From SAR92 clade bacterium H921 (GTDB lineage: Bacteria > Pseudomonadota > Gammaproteobacteria > Pseudomonadales > Porticoccaceae): DNA of 64,000 nucleotides. This document shows positions 40,395 through 48,280 of the stretch, one piece after another. The first letter of the stretch is position 1; every line of letters begins with the position of its first letter. Under the pieces are notes generated by a model. It searched no databases. It saw only the letters and a program-made list of their open reading frames with translations, and was not told where the DNA came from. Position numbers and translations under genes: made by a program. Location: contig JAOALD010000001.1 of NCBI GenBank assembly GCA_025153755.1, positions 992,001 to 1,056,000 of the forward strand, written 5' to 3'.

Positions 40395-41084
40395 GTGGCT
40401 GTTATTATCACCATCGACGGCCCAAGTGGTGCCGGCAAGGGCACTATTAGCCGCATGCTCGCCAAAAAACTGGGTTTTCACTATCTGGATAGTGGCGCGC
40501 TTTACCGTTTACTGGGGCTAGCCGCCGAGCGACGCAAGGTCAGTACAGATAACACCAAGGGGCTTATTACCCTTGCCGAGCACATGGATATTCGCTTTGA
40601 AACCACTGACAACGGCAATTTTAGGGCGTTGCTCGAAGGCGAGGATGTCACCAACATCATGCGTACTGAAAATACAGCATTGTTGGCGTCTGAAGTGGCT
40701 AAGCACATGAACGTGCGGGCGGCCCTTTTAAAGCGTCAGCAACACTTCGCTGTAGAGCCTGGTTTAATTGCCGATGGCAGGGATATGGGCACCGTGGTTT
40801 TCCCCCATGCCGAGCTCAAAATTTACCTCACCGCAAGTACCCAAGAGCGGGCCCAGAGACGCTATAAAGAGTTGCTAGAAAAGGGCGAAGATGTTAGTCT
40901 GCCGGCCCTCATAGAGCAGGTGCGCTCTAGGGATGAACGCGATATGGGCCGAGATGCCTCGCCACTAAAGCCCGCCGAGGGTGCAGTGCAGTTAGATACC
41001 TCGGAACTAAGCGTTCAAGATGTGATGGATACGGTATTAAATTTAACCGTTGTTAAAGGCTTATTTAAAAGTATTCATCGTTAA
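40395..41084 (+). CDS. cmk: Cytidylate kinase
   Basis: Phosphorylates CMP and dCMP. The 229-residue protein has the P-loop DGPSGAGKGT (residues 8-17), YLDSGALYRLL, and GRDMGTVVFPHAELKIYLTAS. The start is a GTG directly after the aroA stop, so it is part of the same operon. The order aroA-cmk-rpsA is widely conserved. Confidence 0.97.
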   Translation: MAVIITIDGPSGAGKGTISRMLAKKLGFHYLDSGALYRLLGLAAERRKVSTDNTKGLITLAEHMDIRFETTDNGNFRALLEGEDVTNIMRTENTALLASEVAKHMNVRAALLKRQQHFAVEPGLIADGRDMGTVVFPHAELKIYLTASTQERAQRRYKELLEKGEDVSLPALIEQVRSRDERDMGRDASPLKPAEGAVQLDTSELSVQDVMDTVLNLTVVKGLFKSIHR

Positions 41085-41140
41085 CCGGGCAACGCAGCAA
41101 TCGCCAGCTTTTATTGCTGTAGGCCTTTATTTTAACTGAC

Positions 41141-41191
41141 CCGCGAAAACTGGCCTCGCGGAAAAAAGAGATCAGCGCAGATCCTCTGCTG
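41141..41191 (+). promoter_or_regulatory. Structured leader of rpsA
   Basis: The 135 bases between cmk and rpsA contain a CCGCG/CGCGG stem (41141-41145 with 41157-41161) and a second hairpin CAGCGCAGA/TCTGCTG (41173-41191). Folded rpsA leaders are the site of autogenous control by S1 in other gammaproteobacteria; that role is inferred here. Confidence 0.4.
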
Positions 41192-41219
41192 TTTCTCTGT
41201 CATATTTTAGGTATTCCCC

Positions 41220-42899
41220 ATGAGCGAAAATTTCGCAGATCTATTTGAAGAAAGTCTCAAAAGTGTTGAGATGAATCCTGGTGCCATCATTACTGGCGTA
41301 ATTATCGATATCGATAAAGACTGGGTAACCGTACATGCCGGATTGAAGTCAGAAGGCGTCATATCCGCAGACCAATTTTATAACGAGAAAGGTGAGATCG
41401 AAGTTGCCATCGGCGACGAAGTTCAGGTAGCTCTAGAAGCCGTAGAAGATGGTTTCGGCGCCACCAAGCTTTCCCGTGAAAAAGCCCGCCGCGCAGAATC
41501 CTGGATCGAACTTGAAGCAGCCCATGTTGCTGACGAAGTCGTTATCGGTGTTATCAGCGGTAAGGTTAAAGGTGGATTCACTGTTGATGTGCGCGGTTTG
41601 CGCGCGTTCCTGCCAGGCTCACTGGTAGATGTTCGCCCACTGCGTGAAATTACTCACCTAGAAAATATTGAGCTGGAATTTAAAGTTATCAAACTTGATC
41701 CCAAGCGCAACAACGTTGTTGTCAGCCGCCGTGCCGTAATGGAGAGTGCTAACTCTGTAGAGCGAGACGAGTTGCTAGCCAACCTTGAAGAGGGCGCTTC
41801 ACTGAAAGGTGTTGTCAAGAACCTTACCGATTACGGTGCGTTCGTTGACCTGGGGGGCATTGATGGTCTGCTACATATCACGGACATGTCTTGGAAGCGT
41901 ATCAAGCATCCATCAGAGATGATCAATGTTGGCGACGAAATTGACGTTAAAGTACTCAAGTTTGATCGCGAGCGTAATCGCGTATCACTGGGTATGAAGC
42001 AGATGGGCGAAGATCCTTGGGGCGACATCAAAGGCCGTTACCCAGAGGGAGCACGTTGTAAAGCTAAGATCACTAACCTTACGGACTACGGTTGTTTTGC
42101 CGAGTTGGAAGATGGCGTTGAAGGTCTGGTGCACGTCTCTGAAATGGATTGGACCAACAAAAACGTTCACCCATCCAAGATCGTCGATCTCGGCCAAGAA
42201 GTTGAAGTTATGGTACTGGATATTGACGAAGAGCGTCGCCGTATCTCACTGGGTATCAAGCAGTGCTTCACCAACCCATGGGATGACTTTGCTACGACCA
42301 TGACTAAAGGCGACAAGATCTCAGGCAAAATTAAATCTATCACTGACTTCGGTATCTTTATTGGTCTGGACGGTGGTATCGATGGTCTGGTGCACCTTTC
42401 AGATATCTCTTGGAACGAAACTGGCGAAGAAGCGGTTCGCAACTTTAAGAAAGGCGAAGAAGTTGAGACTGTGGTACTTAGCATTGATGCAGAACGTGAG
42501 CGTATTTCACTGGGCATCAAACAGCTTTCAGACGATCCATTTAACAACTACGTAGCCGAGAATGATAAGGGCGCAATTGTTAAAGGTACAGTTAAAGAAG
42601 TAGACGCTAAGGGTGCGGTTATCGACCTAGGTAACGACATTGAAGCTATCCTTAAGGGCTCAGAGCTTTCTCGTGAGAAAGTAGAAGATGCCCGAAATGA
42701 GCTACAAGTTGGCGCAGAAGTTGAAGCAAAGATTATTAATGTGGACCGAAAGAACCGTGTTATTAATCTGTCGATCAAAGCCAAAGATGTTTCTGAAGAA
42801 AAGGATGCGGTTAAAGCACATCGCAGCTCTGAAGCAGAATCAGCAGCAGCTACACCTACTACCATTGGTGATTTGATCAAGGCGCAAATGGACAAGTAA
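41220..42899 (+). CDS. rpsA: 30S ribosomal protein S1
   Basis: Binds mRNA on the small subunit. The 559-residue protein contains six S1 RNA-binding domains; repeats such as [49 protein letters not shown] and [25 protein letters not shown] are obvious. Starts [13 protein letters not shown], the typical S1 N terminus that docks on S2. Strong terminator follows at 42931. Confidence 0.97.
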   Translation: MSENFADLFEESLKSVEMNPGAIITGVIIDIDKDWVTVHAGLKSEGVISADQFYNEKGEIEVAIGDEVQVALEAVEDGFGATKLSREKARRAESWIELEAAHVADEVVIGVISGKVKGGFTVDVRGLRAFLPGSLVDVRPLREITHLENIELEFKVIKLDPKRNNVVVSRRAVMESANSVERDELLANLEEGASLKGVVKNLTDYGAFVDLGGIDGLLHITDMSWKRIKHPSEMINVGDEIDVKVLKFDRERNRVSLGMKQMGEDPWGDIKGRYPEGARCKAKITNLTDYGCFAELEDGVEGLVHVSEMDWTNKNVHPSKIVDLGQEVEVMVLDIDEERRRISLGIKQCFTNPWDDFATTMTKGDKISGKIKSITDFGIFIGLDGGIDGLVHLSDISWNETGEEAVRNFKKGEEVETVVLSIDAERERISLGIKQLSDDPFNNYVAENDKGAIVKGTVKEVDAKGAVIDLGNDIEAILKGSELSREKVEDARNELQVGAEVEAKIINVDRKNRVINLSIKAKDVSEEKDAVKAHRSSEAESAAATPTTIGDLIKAQMDK

Positions 42900-42930
42900 A
42901 GTCTGGCTTCTTGCTACAAAAAAAGAAAAA

Positions 42931-42955
42931 GGGTGGCTATGCCACCCTTTTTTTT
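42931..42955 (+). terminator. Rho-independent terminator of rpsA
   Basis: GGGTGGC (42931-42937), loop TAT, GCCACCC (42941-42947), then eight T residues. An A-run precedes the stem so it could work in both directions. A near copy occurs at 49949, on the far side of the accessory region. Confidence 0.9.
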
Positions 42956-43565
42956 GCCCTGAAATTGATGATTTTGCATTGCCGGCCAGTACCAGCTTAG
43001 GCTAAAGAATGTAGAACTTGCCGTGTAACTAACAGGGAAGTATGTACCTTACTTCTAGCTTGGAAAAAATTTACGTAATCGCGTCAACCAGAGTATCTAA
43101 ATTACCCAGGCCAGATAAATAATCCCGCCGCCTCGTGTTAACTATTTGTTTTACTATCCCTGCCCAACGACCCATACAAGTCTCACAGACTGCAGCTATC
43201 TGTCGCCAAATGTTTAGCGCATATCGATAGCACAGACTCAGATACAGAATATAAAAGGCTCTTTCAGCACACCTTGATAAAATATAGTCTACACTTTGGC
43301 ATAGATTATCCTATCTCGTTTCCTTAAAGGTCTCCAATGGACTAGTTGAGACTTCAGCGCTGATAGGTTACGGCAAAGGAGATGCCCGTATGTTAAGTGG
43401 TTTGATAGGCCTTTATTTGGCACGGAAAAACTGGTGTTGCACTGGCACAGAGTCCTCAGTCGATGCTTTTAAAAACCCCGTTTCTGGGTTACAACGTCCG
43501 TTAATCAAACCTCCTGTCGAGTATTTAAGATACCTGTCCTTTGCTAGAGCAAGGCCAGTAAATAG
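42956..43565. other. Gene-poor stretch at the left of the accessory region
   Basis: About 600 bases after the rpsA terminator with no gene I can support. A 64-codon open frame at 43390-43584 has no recognisable domain and an odd composition; I treat it as chance. The segment may be decayed sequence from the insertion between rpsA and ihfB. Confidence 0.5.
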
Positions 43566-43826
43566 GTGCCTCTGTCAACCATAATTAGTTTTGAGGCAGA
43601 TCAGCCCGTGGTAGCAAGCTACACAATTACTGCGGGTGATCGTACATGGCAAGCTCATACGCGTTCCAGTGCAGCAACTGATCAGGCGTCGTTATTCAAA
43701 CCCAATCATCAGGAAGTATTGCTCAGATTTCTTCCAGATACCGAACATCGGATTATTGTTCAAATCACTAATGCGCAGGGGCAGGAGATCAATGGGGTCA
43801 GGATCAATGGGGTCAGAGTCATTTGA
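43566..43826 (+). pseudogene. Fragment of a secreted beta-sandwich protein, ended by the repeat
   Basis: An 86-codon frame from a GTG. Residues about 5-70 (ISFEADQPVVASYTITAGD, LPDTEHRIIVQITNAQGQE) look like one fibronectin/Ig-type strand-rich domain, somewhat like the N-terminal domain of arylsulfotransferases. The final residues EINGVRINGVRVI are translated from two copies of the CAATGGGGTCA repeat, so the natural C terminus has been lost. A TAG stop lies just upstream in frame, and no leader is present. Likely a remnant. Confidence 0.4.
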
Positions 43827-43875
43827 TTCATTTTCTGAGAGAAGAAAAATCAAATGACTCTGACCCCATTGATCC
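43801..43875. repeat. Complete palindromic repeat pair (BIME-like)
   Basis: A 28-bp arm at 43801-43828 is perfectly complementary to 43848-43875, with a 19-base spacer. This is the most intact form of the repeat family in the window and could fold into a long hairpin as single-stranded DNA, the substrate form used by RAYT-type enzymes. A shorter forward copy, GATCAATGGGGTCA, precedes it at 43787-43800. Confidence 0.9.
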
Positions 43876-43890
43876 CGTAAGAAATTCAGA

Positions 43891-44097
43891 ATGTTTGGCC
43901 GAAACTATGGTCGAGAAATACATCTATTCTCAGGTAATGCAGGCTACACGTCCGAGACTACAGTGCATGAGTTAGGGCATTTCTTAGGGTTAGCTCATCA
44001 AGCAAATTCGACGAACAGCTTTATGAGCTATTCTAGAACAAGAAATGCTGTTCCTGTCTCATCTGATTTCAACAGATTAGTAGAAGGATACAGATAG
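43891..44097 (+). pseudogene. Metzincin-type zinc protease, C-terminal fragment
   Basis: A 68-codon frame with a full metzincin zinc site HELGHFLGLAH (His26, His30, His36, Glu27) and a Met-turn SFMSYS (Met45). A functional metzincin domain is at least 130 residues, so the N-terminal half is missing: upstream the frame closes at a TGA inside the repeat that ends at 43875. It could be a remnant of a secreted protease broken by repeat insertion. The next gene starts immediately after its stop codon. Confidence 0.6.
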
Positions 44098-44826
44098 ATG
44101 AAAACGAGTAGAGCAGTATTAACTTTTCTTTTGTTGAGTAGTGCTATGTGTTTAGGTAAAGATGATGCGATTACTTCTAGCTGTCAGTTTTATTATGAAC
44201 CTGACCAGTTAAAGGAATTTGCTGAAGCCAAAAATCTTTTAGCTAAGATAGGTTCACCAAATGCAATTAAGATTTGTGAGGCTAATGAAGATAAAGTTTT
44301 TTATGTGGCTTCAGAAATAAAAGAAGAGCAAGGAGTGTCATTCTTTAATCTTGATCGCGTTTTTCCTGTTAGTTTAGAAAGTGAAATAAGGTGGGATTAT
44401 TTACCTCCAGCAGACAAATTGCATCTATCTGAAAGCTCAATTTATATGTTGCTGTCGGGTTCAAAAGATCTGGTTCATTCGGATGATAGGTTTGTACAAG
44501 TTAAGGATATGTCGATAGGTGTTTTTAAGCTGTTGATGATAAATTGGCATTCCTATGTTTCTTCTGAAGGTGAGTTGGATAATTTTTTTAGCGGATTATC
44601 ATTTTTTGAAAAACGCAGTGGTAGTGTGGCGAGCTTTAAAAAAGCATTAAGTGGCAAGGATAAGCCATCGATTATCACTGCAGGTATGAAAGTAGGAAAG
44701 AATAAATATCCGCATTACACTTTTTCTGCTGCAAATGAAAATAGTATGTGGATATTTGACGTTGATATAACAGAAAAGAAAGAGTTAAAGTTAATAGGTC
44801 TTCAGGTAGTTGGCGAGGATCAATGA
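44098..44826 (+). CDS. Secreted protein of unknown function
   Basis: A 242-residue protein with a clear signal peptide (KTSRAVLTFLLLSSAMCLG) and an otherwise hydrophilic, AT-rich-encoded body. I recognise no domain. It starts right after the stop of the metzincin fragment without a gap, so the two genes once formed an operon; the protein might be a partner or inhibitor of the protease, but that is a guess. Ends at GATCAATGA, and the first repeat of the next cluster begins two bases later. Confidence 0.55.
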   Translation: MKTSRAVLTFLLLSSAMCLGKDDAITSSCQFYYEPDQLKEFAEAKNLLAKIGSPNAIKICEANEDKVFYVASEIKEEQGVSFFNLDRVFPVSLESEIRWDYLPPADKLHLSESSIYMLLSGSKDLVHSDDRFVQVKDMSIGVFKLLMINWHSYVSSEGELDNFFSGLSFFEKRSGSVASFKKALSGKDKPSIITAGMKVGKNKYPHYTFSAANENSMWIFDVDITEKKELKLIGLQVVGEDQ

Positions 44827-44827
44827 A

Positions 44828-44893
44828 GGATCAATGGGGTCAGAGTCGATTGATTTTTAAGGATCAATGGGGTCAGAGTCGATTGATTTTTAA
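44828..44893 (+). repeat. Two tandem 33-bp forward repeats
   Basis: 44828-44860 and 44861-44893 are identical 33-bp units, each containing CAATGGGGTCAGAGTC followed by GATTGATTTTTAA. They abut with no spacer, immediately after the secreted-protein gene. Confidence 0.95.
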
Positions 44894-44950
44894 AAGGATC
44901 ACGGATCGTAGTGCCTATAAATAGAGGCGGAGATAGAAAATCAGCGGCAT

Positions 44951-45050
44951 TTTATGAGATAAGAAAAATCAAATGACTCTGACCCTATTGATTACTATTG
45001 ATTTTTTTTTATGAGAGAAGAAAAATCAAATGACTCTGACCCTATTGATT
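44951..45050 (-). repeat. Two reverse-orientation repeats
   Basis: 44951-44993 and 45008-45050 both read TTTATGAGA(T/G)AAGAAAAATC and then AAATGACTCTGACCCTATTGATT. They face the forward pair at 44828-44893, so the cluster forms an imperfect large palindrome with a spacer of about 57 bases that contains no gene. Confidence 0.9.
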
Positions 45051-45184
45051 TTATTTTAAAGGCAACCATTCGAATTTATCGAGACGAGCATACTTTTGAT
45101 GAGCAAGAGATTGAAATATTGCTGGAACCGGATTTTAAAAAATCAAGACGTAGTGATACATTCGATTCCATTATGAGCGTATGA
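45011..45184 (+). CDS. 57-residue frame starting inside a repeat
   Basis: ATG at 45011 lies in the repeat head; residues 1-13 (MREEKSNDSDPID) are translated repeat, the rest is FILKATIRIYRDEHTFDEQE then an acidic-basic stretch ending DSIMSV. The C-terminal part reads like real coding sequence, so this is probably the tail of an older gene whose front was replaced by the repeat. No ribosome binding site is evident. Expression is uncertain. Confidence 0.35.
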   Translation: MREEKSNDSDPIDFILKATIRIYRDEHTFDEQEIEILLEPDFKKSRRSDTFDSIMSV

Positions 45185-45272
45185 GTAGCAGCTCAGGCAG
45201 GCAAAGCGTATAGCTTTTTCATGCAGGGCGAGTCTAGAGTAAAAACTTGTTTATAAATAAGGACGAGTATTG

Positions 45273-46199
45273 ATGAAAACAGCAGACCCCACATCTGGTC
45301 AGAAATCCGCATTCAGCCGATTATTAAATGAATGTAAGGAGGAGTTTTCTGATTTCATGCAAGATCTTAACAATAAAAAAAATGATATTGAAAATGCTAG
45401 AAAAACTATTCTTGTTGACGATGATGACACATCTTTGCAAACTCAAATTAATAAAGCTTGCGATAGTGCTGACGAGAATTGCGAAGAAATTTCGAGATTA
45501 CTAACGGATATCAAACAGAAACATACATGTATAACAGAAGCTGAATCTGGTTACTTTCCTAAAATTGAGTCGACATACAATCAAACTGAAGAACTAATGA
45601 GCAAGTTTCAAACTTCATCTCAACTGATTTACGGAGATGAAAACAACGGAATTCAGAATGAATTGGAGCAAATGCTATCAAAGTCTGAAGAATTGCTCAG
45701 GCAAGTTGAAAATACCTTCGCCGGTGCAACAAATACCGAATTAGCCAAAGCATTTCACGATCAAAAGAAATCGTATCGCAAAGCAAAGTGGTTTTGGAGT
45801 GGCGCATTTATATGCAGCGTTGCAGGCATGGCTTATTTAGGATTCCTCGCTATGGGTATTAAATCAACCGATAATTACTTTTATGATCTGGGCAAGCATT
45901 TAGTGCCTTTAGGGCCACTAATCTGGTTCGGTCTTTTTGCTAGCAGGCAACAATCACAAGACAAAAGATTGCAAGAAGAATACGCTCATAAAGAAGCTGT
46001 AACCAAGACTTATGTAGGACACCAACGTCAACTCGGAAACTTAGATGATAATAACAACTTGTTAGCTGAGTTAGCGGATGCAACTATTAAAACCATTACA
46101 TCTAACCCCAGTTCAACACTTGGAAAGATTAACCCCAAACAAGATTTACCCTCATCCGCAGTAGCTGATAAAATAAAGGACTCAGTGACCCAAAAATAG
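45273..46199 (+). CDS. Coiled-coil protein with two membrane segments, unknown function
   Basis: A 308-residue protein. Residues about 10-150 are hydrophilic and heptad-like (coiled coil); two hydrophobic segments follow at about 173-195 and 206-224, then a charged coiled stretch and a Ser/Pro-rich tail. I recognise no catalytic motif. The ATG at 45273 has AAGGA nine bases upstream; a TTG one codon earlier is ignored. It is the only full-size, apparently intact gene of the island besides the transposase and metY. Membrane-plus-coiled-coil layouts occur among phage-defence effectors, but nothing here proves that. Confidence 0.6.
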   Translation: MKTADPTSGQKSAFSRLLNECKEEFSDFMQDLNNKKNDIENARKTILVDDDDTSLQTQINKACDSADENCEEISRLLTDIKQKHTCITEAESGYFPKIESTYNQTEELMSKFQTSSQLIYGDENNGIQNELEQMLSKSEELLRQVENTFAGATNTELAKAFHDQKKSYRKAKWFWSGAFICSVAGMAYLGFLAMGIKSTDNYFYDLGKHLVPLGPLIWFGLFASRQQSQDKRLQEEYAHKEAVTKTYVGHQRQLGNLDDNNNLLAELADATIKTITSNPSSTLGKINPKQDLPSSAVADKIKDSVTQK

Positions 46200-46241
46200 A
46201 TTCTTGGACAGCCACAAATTAGGGTGAGATAAAGCATCTGC

Positions 46242-46388
46242 CTACTCAGCAGTCAGCACCAAACAGCCGTGCATAATCCTGACCTTGACTGGCGAATCAA
46301 TCGTAAATCCGGCCTGAATTAGCCAGTGGCCTTTTAAGTGAATCTCCCCAATGGCTGTGCGTTGCTTGTAGTCCTGGCTTAGCTGGCA
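46242..46388 (-). pseudogene. SymE-like toxin remnant
   Basis: On the minus strand the frame reads QLSQDYKQRTAIGEIHLKGH followed by WLIQAGFTIDSPVKVRIMHG and CLVLTAE-stop. This aligns with the C-terminal AbrB-like domain of SymE (E. coli: ITLKGQWLEAAGF ... VKVMEGCIVLTA). The frame stays open upstream but enters the CAATGGGG repeat (translated as DSDPIAC) with no ATG, so the normal N terminus has been lost. SymE proteins are SOS-induced toxins controlled by antisense RNA. The domain itself looks intact. Too short for standard gene callers. Confidence 0.7.
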
Positions 46389-46390
46389 AG

Positions 46391-46511
46391 CAATGGGGTC
46401 AGAGTCCAAGCAATGGGGTCAGAGCCGATTGATTCCTTTTCTAAGAGAACAAAAATCAAATGACTTTGACCCTATTGATCCTATTGATCCTATTGATCAA
46501 CCCTATTGATC
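46391..46511. repeat. Degenerate palindromic repeat with 9-bp iterations
   Basis: Two forward cores (46391-46406 and 46411-46434, the second with AGAGCC) face one reverse core (46453-46480, with CTTTGACCC). The end carries CTATTGATC repeated at 46472, 46481, 46490 and again at 46503, a slippage-like run of the repeat terminus. Confidence 0.85.
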
Positions 46512-46529
46512 ACTATCAAGGAGGAATAT

Positions 46530-46652
46530 ATGAAATTGTATCGTAATTTTTTTGTCTTGATTGTTGCTATGATTTTGACCAGTTGTGCGTCAGTTAATCA
46601 ATGGGGTCAGAGTCGATTGATTTTTAATAAAAGAAAAGGGATTTTTTTTTAG
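46530..46652 (+). pseudogene. Lipoprotein leader fused to repeat sequence
   Basis: ATG at 46530 with an excellent AGGAGG seven bases upstream. The frame encodes KLYRNFFVLIVAMILTSCAS, a lipoprotein signal with lipobox LTSC, then three native residues and NQWGQSRLIFN from the repeat, ending after 40 codons. The mature protein has been cut off by the repeat at 46597. If expressed it would give a tiny lipopeptide. Confidence 0.6.
46597..46627 (+). repeat. Forward repeat, single copy
   Basis: ATCAATGGGGTCAGAGTC followed by GATTGATTTTTAA, the same form as the tandem pair at 44828. It lies 52 bases upstream of the RAYT start, in the position expected for a repeat in the leader of its own transposase gene. 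Confidence 0.95.
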
Positions 46653-46678
46653 TTCTTTAAAAAACAGGGATAAGTTAA

Positions 46679-47392
46679 ATGCCACGTCACGGTCGCTTTG
46701 TAGTTGTTGGTCATCCACAACATATCATCTCTCGAGGAAACAATCGCCAGGCTATCTTTTGTTGCAACAAGGACTACAGTTTTTATCTTGAGAAACTGAA
46801 AGCTGGTTGCGAAAAGTATGGTGTAGAGCTGCATAGTTATGTATTGATGACTAATCATGTTCATTTGATGATGACACCGTTAAATGAGGATAGCATCAGT
46901 AAATTGATGCAAATGCAGGGACGTTATTATGTTCAGTATTTTAATTATACCTACAAGCGTACGGGCACATTATTTGAGGGTCGCTATAAGGCAACCTTAA
47001 TAGATACAGAGCGCTATTTTCTGACTTGCATGAGATATATAGAACTCAATCCTGTTAGAGCAAGTATGGTTAAAGGTCCGACCGATTATCCGTGGAGTAG
47101 CTATCACTTCAATGCGGCAGGTGATCGAAATGACCTTTTAACACCTCATAGAGCATATTTATCATTGGGTCCTACGAAGGAAGAGAGATTATCTGTATAC
47201 AGAGATTTGTTTCGTGAGCATCTTTGTGAAAGGGAAGTAGCGGAAATAAGGGAGTCTACAAACAAGGGTTGGGTTCTTGGGAGTGAGCGTTTTAAGGATA
47301 TGATTGAAGAGCAGCTATCTAGAAAATTGGCACCATTAGATAGGGGTGGCGATAGGAGATCTAAAGCCTTTGTTGAGAATAGAATCAAGTGA
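46679..47392 (+). CDS. REP-associated tyrosine transposase (RAYT, Y1 family)
   Basis: A 237-residue IS200/IS605-like single-strand nuclease. The HUH motif is NHVHL with His60 and His62; GRYYVQYFNYTY (81-92) supplies the candidate catalytic tyrosines, and GTLFEGRYK (96-104) and RYIELNPVRA (119-128) are RAYT signatures. RAYTs cleave and join single-stranded DNA at the palindromic repeats that flank them. The C terminus (GGDRRSKAFVENRIK) ends with a stop codon inside the reverse repeat core. The same 3' end is repeated three more times downstream. ATG at 46679; GGGA lies eight bases before. Confidence 0.93.
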   Translation: MPRHGRFVVVGHPQHIISRGNNRQAIFCCNKDYSFYLEKLKAGCEKYGVELHSYVLMTNHVHLMMTPLNEDSISKLMQMQGRYYVQYFNYTYKRTGTLFEGRYKATLIDTERYFLTCMRYIELNPVRASMVKGPTDYPWSSYHFNAAGDRNDLLTPHRAYLSLGPTKEERLSVYRDLFREHLCEREVAEIRESTNKGWVLGSERFKDMIEEQLSRKLAPLDRGGDRRSKAFVENRIK

Positions 47393-47734
47393 CTCTGACC
47401 CTATTGATCCCCCATTAGATAGGGGTGGCGATAGGAGATCTAAAGCCTTTGTTGAGAATAGAATCAAGTGACTCTGACCCTATTGATCCACCATTAGATA
47501 GGGGTGGCGATAGGAGATCTAAAGCCTTTGTTGAGAATAGAATCAAGTGACTCTGACCCTATTGATCCCCCATTAGATAGGGGTGGCGATAGGAGATCTA
47601 AAGCCTTTGTTGAGAATAGAATCAAGTGACTCTGACCCTATTGATCCTTTGTTGAGAATAGAATCAAGTGACTCTGACCCTATTGATCCTATTGATCCTA
47701 TTGATCGAATCAAGTGACTCTGACCCTATTGATC
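47333..47734 (+). repeat. 79-bp tandem array made from the RAYT 3' end plus its repeat
   Basis: Units start with CCATTAGATAGGGGTGGCGA at 47333, 47412, 47491 and 47570; the first three are 79 bp, the fourth 78. Each carries the last 57 bases of RAYT coding sequence and the reverse core GACTCTGACCCTATTGATC. Then come a 42-bp partial unit (47648-47689), three CTATTGATC iterations (47680-47706), and a 28-bp partial unit (47707-47734). Units are nearly identical, so the amplification is recent. Only the first unit is in the transposase frame. Confidence 0.95.
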
Positions 47735-47759
47735 ATTAAAAATTGTGGAGTATAAATTT

Positions 47760-48248
47760 ATGAAACCAAGACTTATATGCTTGATGCCCATATTTAATTT
47801 AGCTCTTCTTAGCGGCTACATACAAGCAGAGCGGGGGCATATTTGTGAGGAAGAGAAAGGGTATGTGGAACGAAAATCTTTGATAACGTCTAATTTGGAT
47901 TGTAGCAACAATGATCTAGATGGGCTATGTAGCGTAATTATTAGCTCCCCTAAAAAAGTTGAAAATAGACAATTTATGGTTTTTACTTTTTTAAGGAATG
48001 TTGATGGTAAGGTCGAAACATATTTGAATATGCAGTCGCGATTTTATGACGACTTGGTTCGGACTGGCTTTGAGTTTGCAGAATCCAGCGCTGGTTCTGT
48101 TACCGTATATGCCGTTTACGAAAATATTAATGGATGTACATTGAAGTCATTCGTTAATTTAGGAGACTTGTTGTCAGAACAACGTGATCAAAAGATCAAT
48201 GGGGTCAGAGTCACTGCTGTCCCACTTAACGGAGAAAAAAAGGCTTAA
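47760..48248 (+). CDS. Secreted protein of unknown function with a repeat-encoded tail
   Basis: A 162-residue protein with a signal peptide (KPRLICLMPIFNLALLSGYIQA), four to five cysteines in the mature part (ICEE, LDCSNN, LCSV, GCTL), and no domain I recognise. GGAG sits nine bases before the ATG at 47760; an in-frame GTG at 47745 is less likely. Near the C terminus, INGVRV is translated from a forward repeat at 48194, after which a dozen more residues follow. The original C terminus has probably been changed by the repeat. Confidence 0.5.
   Translation: MKPRLICLMPIFNLALLSGYIQAERGHICEEEKGYVERKSLITSNLDCSNNDLDGLCSVIISSPKKVENRQFMVFTFLRNVDGKVETYLNMQSRFYDDLVRTGFEFAESSAGSVTVYAVYENINGCTLKSFVNLGDLLSEQRDQKINGVRVTAVPLNGEKKA
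48194..48213 (+). repeat. Forward repeat core inside coding sequence
   Basis: GATCAATGGGGTCAGAGTCA lies in frame near the 3' end of the secreted-protein gene, where it is read as INGVRV. The GATTGATT tail of other copies is missing. Confidence 0.9.
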
Positions 48249-48280
48249 ATCTCAACAAGTTGCTACAATGAATGTGCGAC

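Noticed and set aside
43390-43584. 64-codon plus-strand frame left of the island
   Set aside because: No domain, no clear ribosome binding site for a standard gene, and it overlaps the next fragment; likely chance.
47333-47734. Tandem repeats as a CRISPR array
   Set aside because: Units are contiguous without unique spacers, include transposase coding sequence, and no cas genes are nearby.
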